Origin: Clostridiales bacterium
Lineage (GTDB): Bacteria; Bacillota; Clostridia; Oscillospirales; Acutalibacteraceae
Length of the DNA stretch: 64,000 bases
Direction of reading: 5' to 3'
NCBI GenBank assembly: GCA_022800315.1
Contig: JAAWQC010000002.1
Span: 1 to 64,000, forward strand
In this document: positions 46,643 to 57,490 of the stretch, in pieces
How the letters are laid out: every line of letters starts with the position of its first letter
Position numbering within the stretch: position 1 is the first letter of the stretch
The notes under the pieces: generated by a model
Told to the model about the DNA's origin: nothing
What the model saw: only the letters and a program-made list of their open reading frames with translations
Databases searched by the model: none
Made by a program: the position numbers and the translations under genes

Positions 46643-48040
46643 ATGAATCCGTCAGAGTCCCGTGCGGAACGTTTTTTCCGCCGATTAAAGGGCAAAAAAG
46701 TGGCCATCTGCGGTATGGGAACCAACAATACCCCGGTGGTCCTTCAGTTTTTACAGAAGGGCGCACGTGTGACCGCCTGTGACCGGCGAAACCGGGAGCA
46801 GTTGGGGCAGGCAGCCGCCCTGCTGGAGGAGGCAGGGGCGTCTCTTCAATTAGGCGACGGTTATCTGCAGGGCCTCGAAGGCTTTGATCTGATCCTGCGC
46901 ACACCCGGGATGAAGCCTTATCTGCCCGAATTTGAAGCGGCGCGTGACAAGGGGATTGCCGTTACATCGGAAATGGAGCTTTTTTTCAGCCTTTGCCCGG
47001 CGCCGATTTACGGCGTTACCGGTTCCGACGGCAAGAGTACCACCACCTCGGTCATCGCCGGCTTGCTGGAGGCCGGCGGAAAAAAGGTGCATCTGGGGGG
47101 GAACATCGGCCGCCCCCTGCTTCCCCTTATCGGCGAGATCGGACCGGAGGACGCCGCGGTGGTCGAACTGTCCAGCTTCCAGCTGACCCGCATGACCCAG
47201 AGCCCCCATGTGGCGGTGATCACCAATATCGCACCCAATCATCTGGACTGGCATACCGATATGGACGAGTATGTGGAGTCCAAGAGGAACCTGATCGCGT
47301 ATCAGCAGGCGGGTGACCGCATGATTCTCAACGCCGATAACGCCTATACCGCGGGATTCGCACGGGATATGGCGGGAAAAAGCTCCGCCCGCGTCCTGCT
47401 ATTTTCCCGCCGCCATCCGGTGGAGGAAGGGGCGTGGATGGACGAATCGGGAACGCTGAAAATCACCATAGACGGTAAAACTAGCGTCATTATGGAGTCG
47501 GAGGACATCCTGCTGCCCGGCGACCACATTCGGGAAGACTTCCTCGCCGCTATCGCCGCCGTGTGGGGAGAGGTGTCTCCGGCGGCAATCAAAACGTATG
47601 CCTGCCGGTTTGGGGGCATTGCCCACCGCTGTGAACTGGTGAGAGAATGGAACGGTGTCCGCTGGATCAACGATTCCATCGGTACCAGCCCCACCCGCAC
47701 CATAGCGGGGTTGGAGTCCTTCGACCGTCCGGTGATCCTGATCGCCGGGGGATATGACAAACATATCCCCTATGCACCGTTGGGGCCGGTGGTTGCCCGC
47801 AAGGTGAAAACCGCGATTTTGATGGGCGATACCGCCGACGCCATCGAAAAAGCGATCCGCGAAAACGGCGATACACCGGTGATCCGCGTGTCCGATATGG
47901 AGCAGGCGGTGAATGAGGCGGCCAGGCTGGCCGGGTCGGGTGAAATCGTTTTGATGTCGCCGGCCAGCGCCAGCTTCGATATGTACAAGAATTTTGAGGA
48001 AAAAGGCGACCACTTTAAACGGCTGGTAAACGCCCTGTAA
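46643..48040 (+). CDS. murD: UDP-N-acetylmuramoylalanine-D-glutamate ligase
   Basis: 465 aa. It adds D-Glu to UDP-MurNAc-L-Ala in peptidoglycan synthesis. N-terminal Rossmann-like UDP-binding domain with GMGTNNTPVVLQFLQKGA (a variant of the usual GxGxSG), ATP loop VTGSDGKSTTTSVIAGLL near residue 128, VELSSFQL, NIAPNHLDWH and the C-terminal ligase domain (NDSIGTSPTRTIAGLESF). The dcw neighbours are absent; here it stands apart with its own promoter, which many Clostridia also show for a second MurD-type gene. Confidence 0.9.
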   Translation: MNPSESRAERFFRRLKGKKVAICGMGTNNTPVVLQFLQKGARVTACDRRNREQLGQAAALLEEAGASLQLGDGYLQGLEGFDLILRTPGMKPYLPEFEAARDKGIAVTSEMELFFSLCPAPIYGVTGSDGKSTTTSVIAGLLEAGGKKVHLGGNIGRPLLPLIGEIGPEDAAVVELSSFQLTRMTQSPHVAVITNIAPNHLDWHTDMDEYVESKRNLIAYQQAGDRMILNADNAYTAGFARDMAGKSSARVLLFSRRHPVEEGAWMDESGTLKITIDGKTSVIMESEDILLPGDHIREDFLAAIAAVWGEVSPAAIKTYACRFGGIAHRCELVREWNGVRWINDSIGTSPTRTIAGLESFDRPVILIAGGYDKHIPYAPLGPVVARKVKTAILMGDTADAIEKAIRENGDTPVIRVSDMEQAVNEAARLAGSGEIVLMSPASASFDMYKNFEEKGDHFKRLVNAL

Positions 48041-48066
48041 CAGACAGGGTAGAAAGGACGGGAAAA

Positions 48067-49095
48067 ATGGAACTGCTGACAGTTTTGGAGGCGTTGTGCA
48101 GCTCTGTCGGCGCAGGCGGGCAGGCGCAGGCCGCCGATACGGCGGCCGTATTTCTGAAGGAAACCTGCACACAGGTTGGGCGCGACGCGCTGGGCAGTGT
48201 CACCGGATTCCGCCACTGCGGTAAAAAGAACGCGCCGCTGATTTTGCTGGAGGCACACATCGATGAAATCGGCTTTGTGGTCACCGGCATCGACGAGCAG
48301 GGCTTCGTCCGTGTGGCGAAATGCGGTGGGGCGGACCAGCGGGTACTGTCCGCCGCAGAGGTGATCGTCTGGGGAGACAAGCCCTATCCCGGTCTGTTCT
48401 GCTCCACGCCGCCTCATCTGAGCGATGCGGACAGCCGCCGGAAGACGCCGGAGCCGGACGCTCTTGGTATCGACGTCGGTATGGACAGCGAAGAAGCCAG
48501 ACGCCATATATCCGAAGGGGATGTGGTGACTTTCAGCCCGAATTTCCAGCGAATGGATAAGAAACGGGTGTGTTCCAAGTCGCTGGATGACCGGGCGGGC
48601 GTAGCCTCGGTGTTATATTGTCTCGACCGGCTGAAGGGGAAGGAACTGTCCTATGACCTGGCGGTGGTTTTCGCGGTGCAGGAGGAGCTGGGCTGCCGCG
48701 GCTCCGCAGCGGCGGCATATGCGGCTGCTCCAACAGGGGCCATCGCAGTGGATGTTAGTTTCGCCTGGACGCCCGATGCTGACCGCCGCCACTGCGGCCT
48801 GCTGGACGGCGGTCCCATGATCGGCCGGGCGCCGGGGCTGAGCGCTCGTTTGTCGGACAAGCTCATCGAGCTGTGCCGGGAAGCGGACCTGCCTTATCAG
48901 ACGGAAGTGATGGGTGGGGACACCGGAACCGATGCAGATAATATCGCTTCCTCGCGGGGAGGCGTACCCACCGCGTTACTCTCTATCCCGCTGCGCTATA
49001 TGCACACGCCGGTGGAAGTGGCTTCACTGGAGGACATCGAAAATACCGGCCGTCTCATGGCGGAAATGATCGAGAAGGAGGGCTTTCAGAGATGA
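48067..49095 (+). CDS. M42 family metallopeptidase, first of two
   Basis: 342 aa cytosolic aminopeptidase-like protein. Metal and catalytic motifs: AHIDEIGFVV (His), SLDDRAG (bridging Asp), VQEELG (catalytic and ligand Glu), DVSFAW, and a C-terminal MHTPVEV (His). These match the M42 glutamyl aminopeptidase/endoglucanase-like family. It overlaps the next M42 gene by 4 bp; together they may form a mixed-subunit particle or differ in substrate. Confidence 0.9.
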   Translation: MELLTVLEALCSSVGAGGQAQAADTAAVFLKETCTQVGRDALGSVTGFRHCGKKNAPLILLEAHIDEIGFVVTGIDEQGFVRVAKCGGADQRVLSAAEVIVWGDKPYPGLFCSTPPHLSDADSRRKTPEPDALGIDVGMDSEEARRHISEGDVVTFSPNFQRMDKKRVCSKSLDDRAGVASVLYCLDRLKGKELSYDLAVVFAVQEELGCRGSAAAAYAAAPTGAIAVDVSFAWTPDADRRHCGLLDGGPMIGRAPGLSARLSDKLIELCREADLPYQTEVMGGDTGTDADNIASSRGGVPTALLSIPLRYMHTPVEVASLEDIENTGRLMAEMIEKEGFQR

Positions 49096-50144
49096 TGAAC
49101 CGTTTGAAAGAGCTCTGTGAGCTTCCCGGCGTTTCCGGATGTGAGGACGCAGTACGGGCGTATATCCTGGATAAACTGGGGGAATCGCCGGCGGAAATCG
49201 ACGTGCGGATAGATCCACTCGGCAGCGTAATTGCCGAAGTAACCGGCAAAAAACGGGCCGACACCCGCCTGCTTTTTGCTGCCCATATGGATGAGGTGGG
49301 CTTTCTCGTCACCGACGCCACCGACGAAGGGTTTCTTCGTTTTACCCCGGTGGGGGGGATCGATCCCCGTGTGGTATTCGGCAAACGGGTACGGGTGGGA
49401 GAGCATTTCGGTGTCATTGGAGGCAAAGCGACCCACCAGTGTTCCGGTGAGGAAAAGACAAATGTGCCCTCCCTCGACGACATGTTGATCGATGTGGGGG
49501 CTTCCAGCCGGGAGGAGGCGCTGGTTATTGCTCAGCCCGGTGACCCGGTAATCTTCGACGGCGCGTACCGGGAACTGGAGGGCGGCCTGTTTAAAGCCCG
49601 TGCGCTGGACGACCGGGCCGGCTGCGCCCTGCTGCTGGAGCTGGTGCGGGAGGTTCCGGAATACGACATTGTCCTGGCCTTTACCGTTCAGGAGGAGATC
49701 GGCCTGCGGGGAGCGAAAACTGCCGCTTTTTCGGTCGATCCCGATGTAGCCGTCGTGGTGGATTCCACCACAGCGGCGGATACGGCGGGTGTTCCCTCCC
49801 ACAAGCAGGTGTGCCGTGTCGGCGGCGGTCCGGTGGTCTCCTTTATGGATGCCCGTACCCTTTACGACCGGCCGCTGTACGCCTGCATCCGCCGGCTGGC
49901 GGAGGAAAACGGCATTGAAACGCAGACCAAGACCATGGTGGCGGGCGGCAACGACGCCGGAGCCATCCATCAGTCCCGCGGCGGCGTTCGCACGGCGGCG
50001 GTGTCTCTGCCCTGCCGGTATATTCATTCGTCCTCCTGTGTGCTTAAGAAAAGTGACCTGGAAGCGACAAGGTCTTTACTGCTTCTGCTGGCACGGGAGC
50101 TTGCCTGTAAAGGCGAATGCCAGACGGAAGAGGGACGTTCATGA
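49092..50144 (+). CDS. M42 family metallopeptidase, second of two
   Basis: 350 aa, starting at the ATGATG overlap (49092 or 49095). Motifs AAHMDEVGFLV, ALDDRAGCALLLEL, VQEEIGLRGA, DSTTAAD and YIHSSSCV. It has a Cys-containing loop THQCSGEEKTNVPS. Sequence similarity with its neighbour is moderate, so an old duplication. It overlaps the GNAT gene by 4 bp. Confidence 0.9.
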   Translation: MMNRLKELCELPGVSGCEDAVRAYILDKLGESPAEIDVRIDPLGSVIAEVTGKKRADTRLLFAAHMDEVGFLVTDATDEGFLRFTPVGGIDPRVVFGKRVRVGEHFGVIGGKATHQCSGEEKTNVPSLDDMLIDVGASSREEALVIAQPGDPVIFDGAYRELEGGLFKARALDDRAGCALLLELVREVPEYDIVLAFTVQEEIGLRGAKTAAFSVDPDVAVVVDSTTAADTAGVPSHKQVCRVGGGPVVSFMDARTLYDRPLYACIRRLAEENGIETQTKTMVAGGNDAGAIHQSRGGVRTAAVSLPCRYIHSSSCVLKKSDLEATRSLLLLLARELACKGECQTEEGRS

Positions 50145-50884
50145 TCCGGCAGGCGGATGATACCGAACTGTCGGTTCTGCCGCCGGTAACCGAAGCCGCT
50201 GTGCGGATACGGTCACTGTGGGAGTCCTACGGCGCCGGCCGTCCCTTCTGCCGGTTCTGGCGATGGGGTGTAAACGGGCGGATATCCCTGATGGAGGGGA
50301 CGGCTGTCCTCTATACCGGCGGCGAAACGGGGGAGGAAGAGCTGGCGGCGTTCCTTACGATGTCGCCGGATATCGAACGGGTGCGGACCGACGGGGCCAC
50401 GGCCCGACGTCTGGCGGAACGGATCGGCTGTACGGCTGAGACCGGAGCGGTGATGTCGCCGTCCGGTCCTCCGGTGGAACCGCCGGTTACCTGCGTCGAT
50501 TTGCCGCCGCGGGACCTGTATCCGCTGCTGGTGTCCTGCTTTGCTTCGGGGATTCCGCCGTTTGATGTCTGGTATGCCGACGTGTCCCACCGGCAGCGTC
50601 ACGGATTATGCCGCATCGCTGCTGTCCTTGAGGACGGCGTACCGGTCGCCGGCGCCATGACGGTGGCGGAATGCGGAGGCGGGGCCCTGATTGGCGCGGT
50701 GGCCACCCGACGGGAAAGCCGGGGACGCGGGTACGCTTCCGCCTGTGTGTCACGTCTTACCCGGGCGCTGATGAAGGAAGGCAGACAGGTATATCTCTCA
50801 CCGAAAAATGAAACGGCCCGGCGGATTTATTCCCGCCTTGGCTTTATTGAAACAGGGGAGTGGGGAGCGTTTTCCCTGCGATAA
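50141..50884 (+). CDS. GNAT family acetyltransferase
   Basis: 247 aa from the ATG at 50141. The C-terminal domain carries GAVATRRESRGRGYASACVSRLTRAL (acetyl-CoA motif near residue 190) and ETARRIYSRLGFIETGEW. The N-terminal 120 residues are poorly conserved. Substrate unknown. Translation is coupled to the M42 genes, which suggests a role in peptide or amino-acid turnover. Confidence 0.85.
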   Translation: MIRQADDTELSVLPPVTEAAVRIRSLWESYGAGRPFCRFWRWGVNGRISLMEGTAVLYTGGETGEEELAAFLTMSPDIERVRTDGATARRLAERIGCTAETGAVMSPSGPPVEPPVTCVDLPPRDLYPLLVSCFASGIPPFDVWYADVSHRQRHGLCRIAAVLEDGVPVAGAMTVAECGGGALIGAVATRRESRGRGYASACVSRLTRALMKEGRQVYLSPKNETARRIYSRLGFIETGEWGAFSLR

Positions 50885-50908
50885 CCCGGGAAAGGCGGCA
50901 ATTTATCC

Positions 50909-52189
50909 ATGCAGCAGCCCTTTTTTAAAATTGATCCGCGCCTGTCGGCACTGTCCGATCGGGCGCTTCGCAAGGCATCGGCCGTATTTGCCGACATTGA
51001 GGAAAATACGGAGTACAATCAGCAAAAGGTCCTGTCCGCCTTTATCGAGGCACAGGTGAGCGATACTTATTTCAATCCCACCACCGGTTACGGCTACGGA
51101 GACAGGGGACGGGACGCGCTGGACACCCTTTTTGGCCGTATCATGGGGGCGGAGGACGCGCTGGTACGGCACAGCATCGTGTCGGGCACCCACGCGATCA
51201 CCATCGCCCTGTTCGGCGTGCTAAGACCGGGGGATACCTTGCTGGCAGCAACCGGGGCCCCTTACGACACGCTGCATCAGGTAATCGGTATCGGCGGCCA
51301 GCCTGCCGGCGGATCGCTGCGGGAATTCGGCGTCGGGTATCGTGAGACGCCTCTCGATGAAAACGGCCGCCCCGATCTGCCGGCCATCCGGCAGGCTCTT
51401 CAGGAGGATGAATCCATCCGTCTCGTACATATCCAGCGTTCCCGTGGATACAGCCTGCGTCCGTCGCTGACAGTGGAGGCGATCGGCGAGATTATTGAAG
51501 CCGTCCGCGCCGTACGGCCTCAGGCGGTGGTTTTCGTGGATAACTGCTACGGCGAATTCGTGGAAAAGACCGAACCGACCGCGGTGGGCGCCGACCTGAT
51601 GGCCGGTTCCCTTATCAAAAATCCCGGCGGCGGCATTGCGGAGAACGGCGGATATATCTGCGGACGGGCCGAGTTGGTGGAGCAGTGCGCCTACCGCATG
51701 ACGACACCGGGCCTCGGACGGGAGGTAGGGGCCTCCCTCGGCCACAACCGCACGCTGTACATGGGTCTGTTTCACGCCCCCCATGTTGTGGGTGAAGCGC
51801 TGAAAACCGCCGTTTACTGTGCGGCGCTGTTCAGTCTGCTGGGATACGAGGTCAGTCCCCTCATCACCGAGAAACGGGCGGACATCATCCAGACGGTGCG
51901 GCTGGGGACCCCGGAGGGCCTGATCGCTTTTTGTCAGGGGATGCAGAAGGGGGCGCCCGTGGACGCCTTTGTAACGCCCGAACCGTGGGATATGCCTGGC
52001 TATGAACACCAGGTGATCATGGCGGCCGGCGCTTTCACCATGGGCGCTTCCATCGAGCTTTCCGCCGACGCGCCGCTGCGTGAGCCCTACGCCGCCTATA
52101 TGCAGGGAGGGCTCAATTTCCACAGCGGAAAAATCGGTGTGCTGCTGGCGGCTCAGTCCATGCTGGATCAGGGCGTCCTTTCCCTGTAA
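50909..52189 (+). CDS. Methionine gamma-lyase family protein (YnbB-like)
   Basis: 426-aa PLP-dependent fold-type I protein of the group once called aluminium resistance protein. Lys for the Schiff base in MAGSLIKNPGGG, VFVDNCYGEFVE upstream, and STGTHAI-type phosphate region VSGTHAITIAL. Bacillus YnbB is the counterpart. The activity has not been settled for many members, so a lyase acting on sulfur amino acids is likely but not certain. Confidence 0.88.
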   Translation: MQQPFFKIDPRLSALSDRALRKASAVFADIEENTEYNQQKVLSAFIEAQVSDTYFNPTTGYGYGDRGRDALDTLFGRIMGAEDALVRHSIVSGTHAITIALFGVLRPGDTLLAATGAPYDTLHQVIGIGGQPAGGSLREFGVGYRETPLDENGRPDLPAIRQALQEDESIRLVHIQRSRGYSLRPSLTVEAIGEIIEAVRAVRPQAVVFVDNCYGEFVEKTEPTAVGADLMAGSLIKNPGGGIAENGGYICGRAELVEQCAYRMTTPGLGREVGASLGHNRTLYMGLFHAPHVVGEALKTAVYCAALFSLLGYEVSPLITEKRADIIQTVRLGTPEGLIAFCQGMQKGAPVDAFVTPEPWDMPGYEHQVIMAAGAFTMGASIELSADAPLREPYAAYMQGGLNFHSGKIGVLLAAQSMLDQGVLSL

Positions 52190-52199
52190 ATACAGATAA

Positions 52200-52236
52200 A
52201 AGAAGGCGCGGCATGTATGCCGCGCCTTCTTTTTGG
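52200..52236. terminator. Bidirectional terminator after the methionine gamma-lyase family gene
   Basis: AAGAAGGCGCGGCAT, GT, ATGCCGCGCCTTCTT, perfect 15-bp stem. Genes converge on it. Confidence 0.92.
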
Positions 52237-52246
52237 AATAGCATTA

Positions 52247-53308
52247 TTACAGAACGACCTCATGGCCGGTTTCAGCGGAGCGGTAGATCGCGTCGAGAAT
52301 CCGCATCAGCTCCACGCCGTCCTCCGCGGGGGCGCGGCAGGGGATGCCGTCGCACAGGCAGGAGACGTAGTGGTTGATCTCGTTTTCGAACAGGCCGTCG
52401 AAGCTCAGCGCTGTCTGGGCGTCCAGACTCACATCGGCAAGGTATCCGTTCAGCTCGGTATACATCTCCAGTTCGGGATTGAACTTGGCGCCCGCCTTGG
52501 TTCCGAACAGCTCGACACAGCCCTCATCCTTCTTGATGTTCAGGCTAAAGCTGGCCTCCACCGACAGCACCGCGCCGTTGTCAAACCGGATCATCGCCGT
52601 CGCCAAGTCCTCCACATCGCAGATATCCTGGCCCGCTTTGTCGGCGGAAACCCAGCCGGCCCCTGTTTTGATATGGGGACGGTTGAACAGCTTCTGGAAG
52701 GTGGCGCCGTAAACCGAGACGGCACGGGGGTTGCCGAACAGGTACCGTACATGGTCGATAACATGTACACCCAGGTCTATCAGGGGACCGCCAGCAGAAC
52801 GGGATTTGTCGCCGAACCAGCCGCCGGGATTGCCGTTGCGGCGCAGATAGGTGGCTTTGGCATAGTACAGATCGCCGAAGAAATCGGTGTCGATGAAGTC
52901 CTGCACGATCTTGGTATCGTTGCCGAAGCGGCGGACAAAACCGATCATGAGCAGCTTGCCGTTTTTCTCAGCGGCCTGCTGCATGGCGACCGCCTCTTCC
53001 GCGCTGGCGGCCATGGGCTTTTCCACCAGCACGTGCTTGCCCGCGTTGAGGGCGGCGATGGCACAGGGGGCGTGAGCGGAGTTCCAGGTACAGACGCTCA
53101 CCGCGTCCAGTTCGGGCAGGGCGGCCAGCATCTCGTCCTTGTCGGTGTACAGGCGGGTGACGCCGTGGGCCTCGCCCTTTTCCTTCAAACGCTGCTCATT
53201 GATATCGCAGAAGGCGTACAGCTCGACGTTGGGATTCTTTTTATAAGCCTCGATGTGGCAGTTGGCTATGTTACCGGTTCCGATGATACCGATTTTCAGT
53301 TTTTTCAT
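52247..53308 (-). CDS. Gfo/Idh/MocA family oxidoreductase
   Basis: 353 aa from the ATG at 53308; the track GTG at 53317 abuts AAGGGAG. NAD(P)-binding GIIGTGNIANCHIEAY at the N-terminus, the conserved EKP motif (VLVEKPMA, the Lys) near residue 95, and the GGPLIDLGVHVIDH catalytic segment with Asp and His. It probably oxidises a sugar or cyclitol. It follows the TIM-barrel gene by 13 bp in one transcript. Confidence 0.9.
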   Translation of the reverse strand: MKKLKIGIIGTGNIANCHIEAYKKNPNVELYAFCDINEQRLKEKGEAHGVTRLYTDKDEMLAALPELDAVSVCTWNSAHAPCAIAALNAGKHVLVEKPMAASAEEAVAMQQAAEKNGKLLMIGFVRRFGNDTKIVQDFIDTDFFGDLYYAKATYLRRNGNPGGWFGDKSRSAGGPLIDLGVHVIDHVRYLFGNPRAVSVYGATFQKLFNRPHIKTGAGWVSADKAGQDICDVEDLATAMIRFDNGAVLSVEASFSLNIKKDEGCVELFGTKAGAKFNPELEMYTELNGYLADVSLDAQTALSFDGLFENEINHYVSCLCDGIPCRAPAEDGVELMRILDAIYRSAETGHEVVL

Positions 53309-53321
53309 ATCCGGCACTCCC

Positions 53322-54164
53322 TTATTTCATCAGAGATTTGAGGAAATCCGCCGCCTTGCGGATGTCCGTCTCGGGGTTGTCGCCGACTTCGCGCTCGATG
53401 GTCAGGAAGCCGTGATAACCGATGTCGTCCAGAGCCTTCAGATAGTTTTTGAAGTCCACGTCGCCTTCGCCCAGCGGCAGCTCGGCGAACGCCTGGCCTT
53501 CCTGAATGACGTCCTCGATGATGCCGTAAATGACCTCAGGGTTGCAGATACGCAGACGGCGGCCGTCCTTGGCGTGGGTGTGGACGATATAATCCTTCAG
53601 GGTGTAAACCGCCTGTACGGGATCGTCGCCGGTGACCATGACCAGGTTGGCGGGGTCAAGGTTCACCGAGACGCCGCGGGAATTGAGGGAATCCAGGAAG
53701 GTTTTCAGCGTTGTGGCGATTTCGGGTCCGGTCTCGATGGCGAAGTGGGCTTCCACGCTGTCAGCATAGACGGCCAGTTCACGGCAGGCTGCCTGCATGA
53801 TCTTATACCGCTCGTGGGAGGGATCCTCCGGTACGACGCCGATATGGGTGGTCACCACGTCGCACTCCAGGTCTTTCGCCATGTCGAGGATGCGCTTGGA
53901 GCGCTCGATCAGGCCGGGATTTTTTTCGGCGTTGCCGAAGCCCTGACCGAGGTCGCCGCACAGGGCGGAGATGCACAGGCCGCTGTCCTTGACCATTTTC
54001 AGGAATTCACGGCGCTTGTCGCCTACGAGGGTTTCCGAGGAGAGCTCCCCATAGGTGGCGTACACCTGAATGCCCTGGGCGCCGACCGAAACGGCCTTTT
54101 TCAGCGCGGAGGGAACGTCGGTGCGGAAAGAGTCCAGCATGACGCCGATGGAAAAATCGTACAT
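53322..54164 (-). CDS. Sugar phosphate isomerase/epimerase (TIM barrel)
   Basis: 280 aa from the ATG at 54164, after AAGGAGA. Xylose-isomerase-like TIM barrel (AP_endonuc_2 family) with metal-ligand segments FAIETGPE, VNLDPANLV (Asp), IVHTHAKDG (His and Asp) and TIEREVG. Such proteins partner with Gfo/Idh oxidoreductases in inositol-like or keto-sugar catabolism. Exact substrate not inferable. Confidence 0.88.
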   Translation of the reverse strand: MYDFSIGVMLDSFRTDVPSALKKAVSVGAQGIQVYATYGELSSETLVGDKRREFLKMVKDSGLCISALCGDLGQGFGNAEKNPGLIERSKRILDMAKDLECDVVTTHIGVVPEDPSHERYKIMQAACRELAVYADSVEAHFAIETGPEIATTLKTFLDSLNSRGVSVNLDPANLVMVTGDDPVQAVYTLKDYIVHTHAKDGRRLRICNPEVIYGIIEDVIQEGQAFAELPLGEGDVDFKNYLKALDDIGYHGFLTIEREVGDNPETDIRKAADFLKSLMK

Positions 54165-54242
54165 GAACCATTCTCCTTTTCTGGCGGCCGTCCTCTGCAT
54201 GGAGGATCAGCCGGTGTTGGGGGTTGTGCTTTTATTGGTTTC

Positions 54243-54270
54243 ATTATAAAATAATCACAGGGAATGTAAA
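54243..54270 (-). promoter_or_regulatory. Promoter for the oxidoreductase-isomerase operon
   Basis: On the minus strand TTTACA (54265-54270), 16-bp spacer, TATAAT (54243-54248). Confidence 0.75.
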
Positions 54271-54322
54271 GGAATTATGTTGCTTTGTTTTAACACAATC
54301 TTGCTCTGAAGGGAGGGCGTCC

Positions 54323-55138
54323 ATGGCTGGCACGGTTTTTGAGCGGCATGTGCATCAGGACCCCGCTTTTCCGATCATCTTCCATTCCGACAGCCTGTCG
54401 GTAAGAAGCGATGATTTTATCATGCACTGGCACGACAATCCGGAGCTGCTCTTTTTTTATCGCGGAAGCGGTGTGATTACCCTGAATACCGAGACGGTAC
54501 GGGCGCAGGCGGGGGAACTGGTGGTCATCAACTGCAATACTCTCCATTCCATTCGGTCGCTCACCCCCAGCTGCAGCTACTACTGCCTGATTATCGACCG
54601 GGATTTCTGTGAGGAATTCGGTTTTGAAGTGGGCGACGCCCTGATCAACAGCCCGGTGTGTTCCCCGGCTGTGGAGACCTGCTTTGACCGCATCGTGCAG
54701 GAAATGCAGCAGCGGGGTGATTACTACAAGCCGGCGGTGAAAGCGGCAGCCCTGGAAATACTGCTCCACCTGTTCCGCCATGAGCTGCGGGAACCGGCGA
54801 CCTCCGGCGGGCGGGATCGGGGACGACTGGAGATGGTGAGGCAGGCTATCGGCTATATCCGCCAGCATTATCGAGAGGAACTGACCATCGACGATATCTG
54901 TGCCCCCACCGGCTTCAGCAAGTATTATTTCTGCCGTACCTTTCGTGAGATTACCGGCCAGACGCCGATGGACTATATCAATACCCTGCGCTGCGAATAT
55001 GCCCGCCGCTTGCTGGCGGAGGGAAACAGCGTGGGGGAGAGTGCGGAACGCAGCGGTTTTCACAATTATTCCTATTTTACAAAGGTGTACAAAAGGCAGA
55101 TGGGGGTCCTTCCCTCAAAAAACAAGCAGGAAATATGA
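54323..55138 (+). CDS. AraC family regulator of the sugar operon
   Basis: 271 aa from the ATG at 54323 (GAAGGGAGGG upstream); the 33-residue track extension lies in the divergent promoter region. Cupin-like sensor (DFIMHWHDNPELLFFYRGSG) followed by two HTH motifs, LTIDDICAPTGFSKYYFCRTF and GESAERSGFHNYSYFTKVYKR. Divergent from the oxidoreductase and isomerase genes, which it probably activates. Confidence 0.88.
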   Translation: MAGTVFERHVHQDPAFPIIFHSDSLSVRSDDFIMHWHDNPELLFFYRGSGVITLNTETVRAQAGELVVINCNTLHSIRSLTPSCSYYCLIIDRDFCEEFGFEVGDALINSPVCSPAVETCFDRIVQEMQQRGDYYKPAVKAAALEILLHLFRHELREPATSGGRDRGRLEMVRQAIGYIRQHYREELTIDDICAPTGFSKYYFCRTFREITGQTPMDYINTLRCEYARRLLAEGNSVGESAERSGFHNYSYFTKVYKRQMGVLPSKNKQEI

Positions 55139-55166
55139 AAAAGGCCGCGTGATTCATCGGCATGTA

Positions 55167-55175
55167 TGCTATAAT
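55167..55175 (+). promoter_or_regulatory. Extended -10 promoter
   Basis: TGCTATAAT with TATAAT at 55170-55175; no good -35. It precedes the 55297 gene. Confidence 0.5.
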
Positions 55176-55296
55176 CCTTTTGCAGGGAAGTGGCTGTGTC
55201 CTCCGGGAAATCTGCCCTTCGTGGCAACCGGCAGAATGATACAAACGCATCCCGATTTTTAATGCAGGCTTCAACAAACAGGAGGGGTTATCTTTT

Positions 55297-56031
55297 ATGG
55301 CGCGGTACATAGTGGATTTTGAAACGAGTAAGCCGGATGATATGATCCGGTATATTACGGAGGATTTCTTTTCCAAGGAGGGCTTTACCCTCGTCGACTT
55401 CAAGGGAGAAGTGGTCTGGAAGAAGGGGACCGGTATGATGACGGCCCCGCAGTTTGTGAAGGTCAGCTCACTCAGCGGCCGGGTTCATCTGGAGGCGTGG
55501 ATGAAAAACGCCATCCTGCCCGGCGTATATGTAGGGGAGATGGGGCTGGACGGCGCTTATGGCTGGGCAGTCAAAAAGGTGCTGAAGGATCGTGTCAATA
55601 CACTGACCGCCCTTTTGCTGCAAGGGGCGCCGGCCGCTGCCGCCGTACCGGCTCCCGTCATGGCGGGGCCCCCCGCGCCGGGCGCCGTTTCTTTCGATGC
55701 AGCTGGGGAAATGCCGGTCCCGGCGGGCCCGGTGGAGGCTATATCCTATGCTGATGGAACCGGTATATATCCCACTGCGCCGGTGCCGGTAGCGGTTCAC
55801 GATCCAAAGGGGAAAGCCGTGGCTTCCCTCATACTGGGGCTGGTCAGTGTCATCGGCTGTATCTGGCCGTTTGCCGGTATTGTCACCGCGATACTGGGCA
55901 TCATCACTGGGCTGACCGGCCGCAAATCCACAGCGAAGACGATGGCGACTGCGGGCTTGGTGATCAGTATCGTGTTTCTGATCGTCTCGGTGGTGGATTA
56001 CGTGTTTTATTTCCTTCTGCTGTTGAGCTGA
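55297..56031 (+). CDS. Protein with an unassigned N-terminal domain and DUF4190-like membrane end
   Basis: 244 aa after AGGAGG. Residues 1-105 form a soluble alpha/beta domain (VDFETSKPDDMIRYITEDFFSKEG) seen in other clostridial proteins but without a role. Residues 110-165 are a linker rich in Ala, Pro and Gly. Then two transmembrane segments in DUF4190 style (GKAVASLILGLVSVIGCIWPFAG and GLVISIVFLIVSVV). No known function; monocistronic. Confidence 0.8.
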   Translation: MARYIVDFETSKPDDMIRYITEDFFSKEGFTLVDFKGEVVWKKGTGMMTAPQFVKVSSLSGRVHLEAWMKNAILPGVYVGEMGLDGAYGWAVKKVLKDRVNTLTALLLQGAPAAAAVPAPVMAGPPAPGAVSFDAAGEMPVPAGPVEAISYADGTGIYPTAPVPVAVHDPKGKAVASLILGLVSVIGCIWPFAGIVTAILGIITGLTGRKSTAKTMATAGLVISIVFLIVSVVDYVFYFLLLLS

Positions 56032-56049
56032 CAGCGTGTGGCATATCTA

Positions 56050-56093
56050 AAAAATCCCGCCGCTACGGATTTCATAGCGGCGGGATTTTTGAT
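56050..56093. terminator. Bidirectional terminator between the 55297 gene and gdhA
   Basis: AAAAATCCCGCCGCTA (56050-56065), 9-nt loop, TAGCGGCGGGATTTTT (56075-56090), perfect. Confidence 0.93.
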
Positions 56094-56105
56094 AAAATAT
56101 TTTGA

Positions 56106-57449
<1,344 letters not shown>

Positions 57450-57490
57450 TTATCGGTCAATATGGAATGGCGCGTATAATTGGCTTTTTT

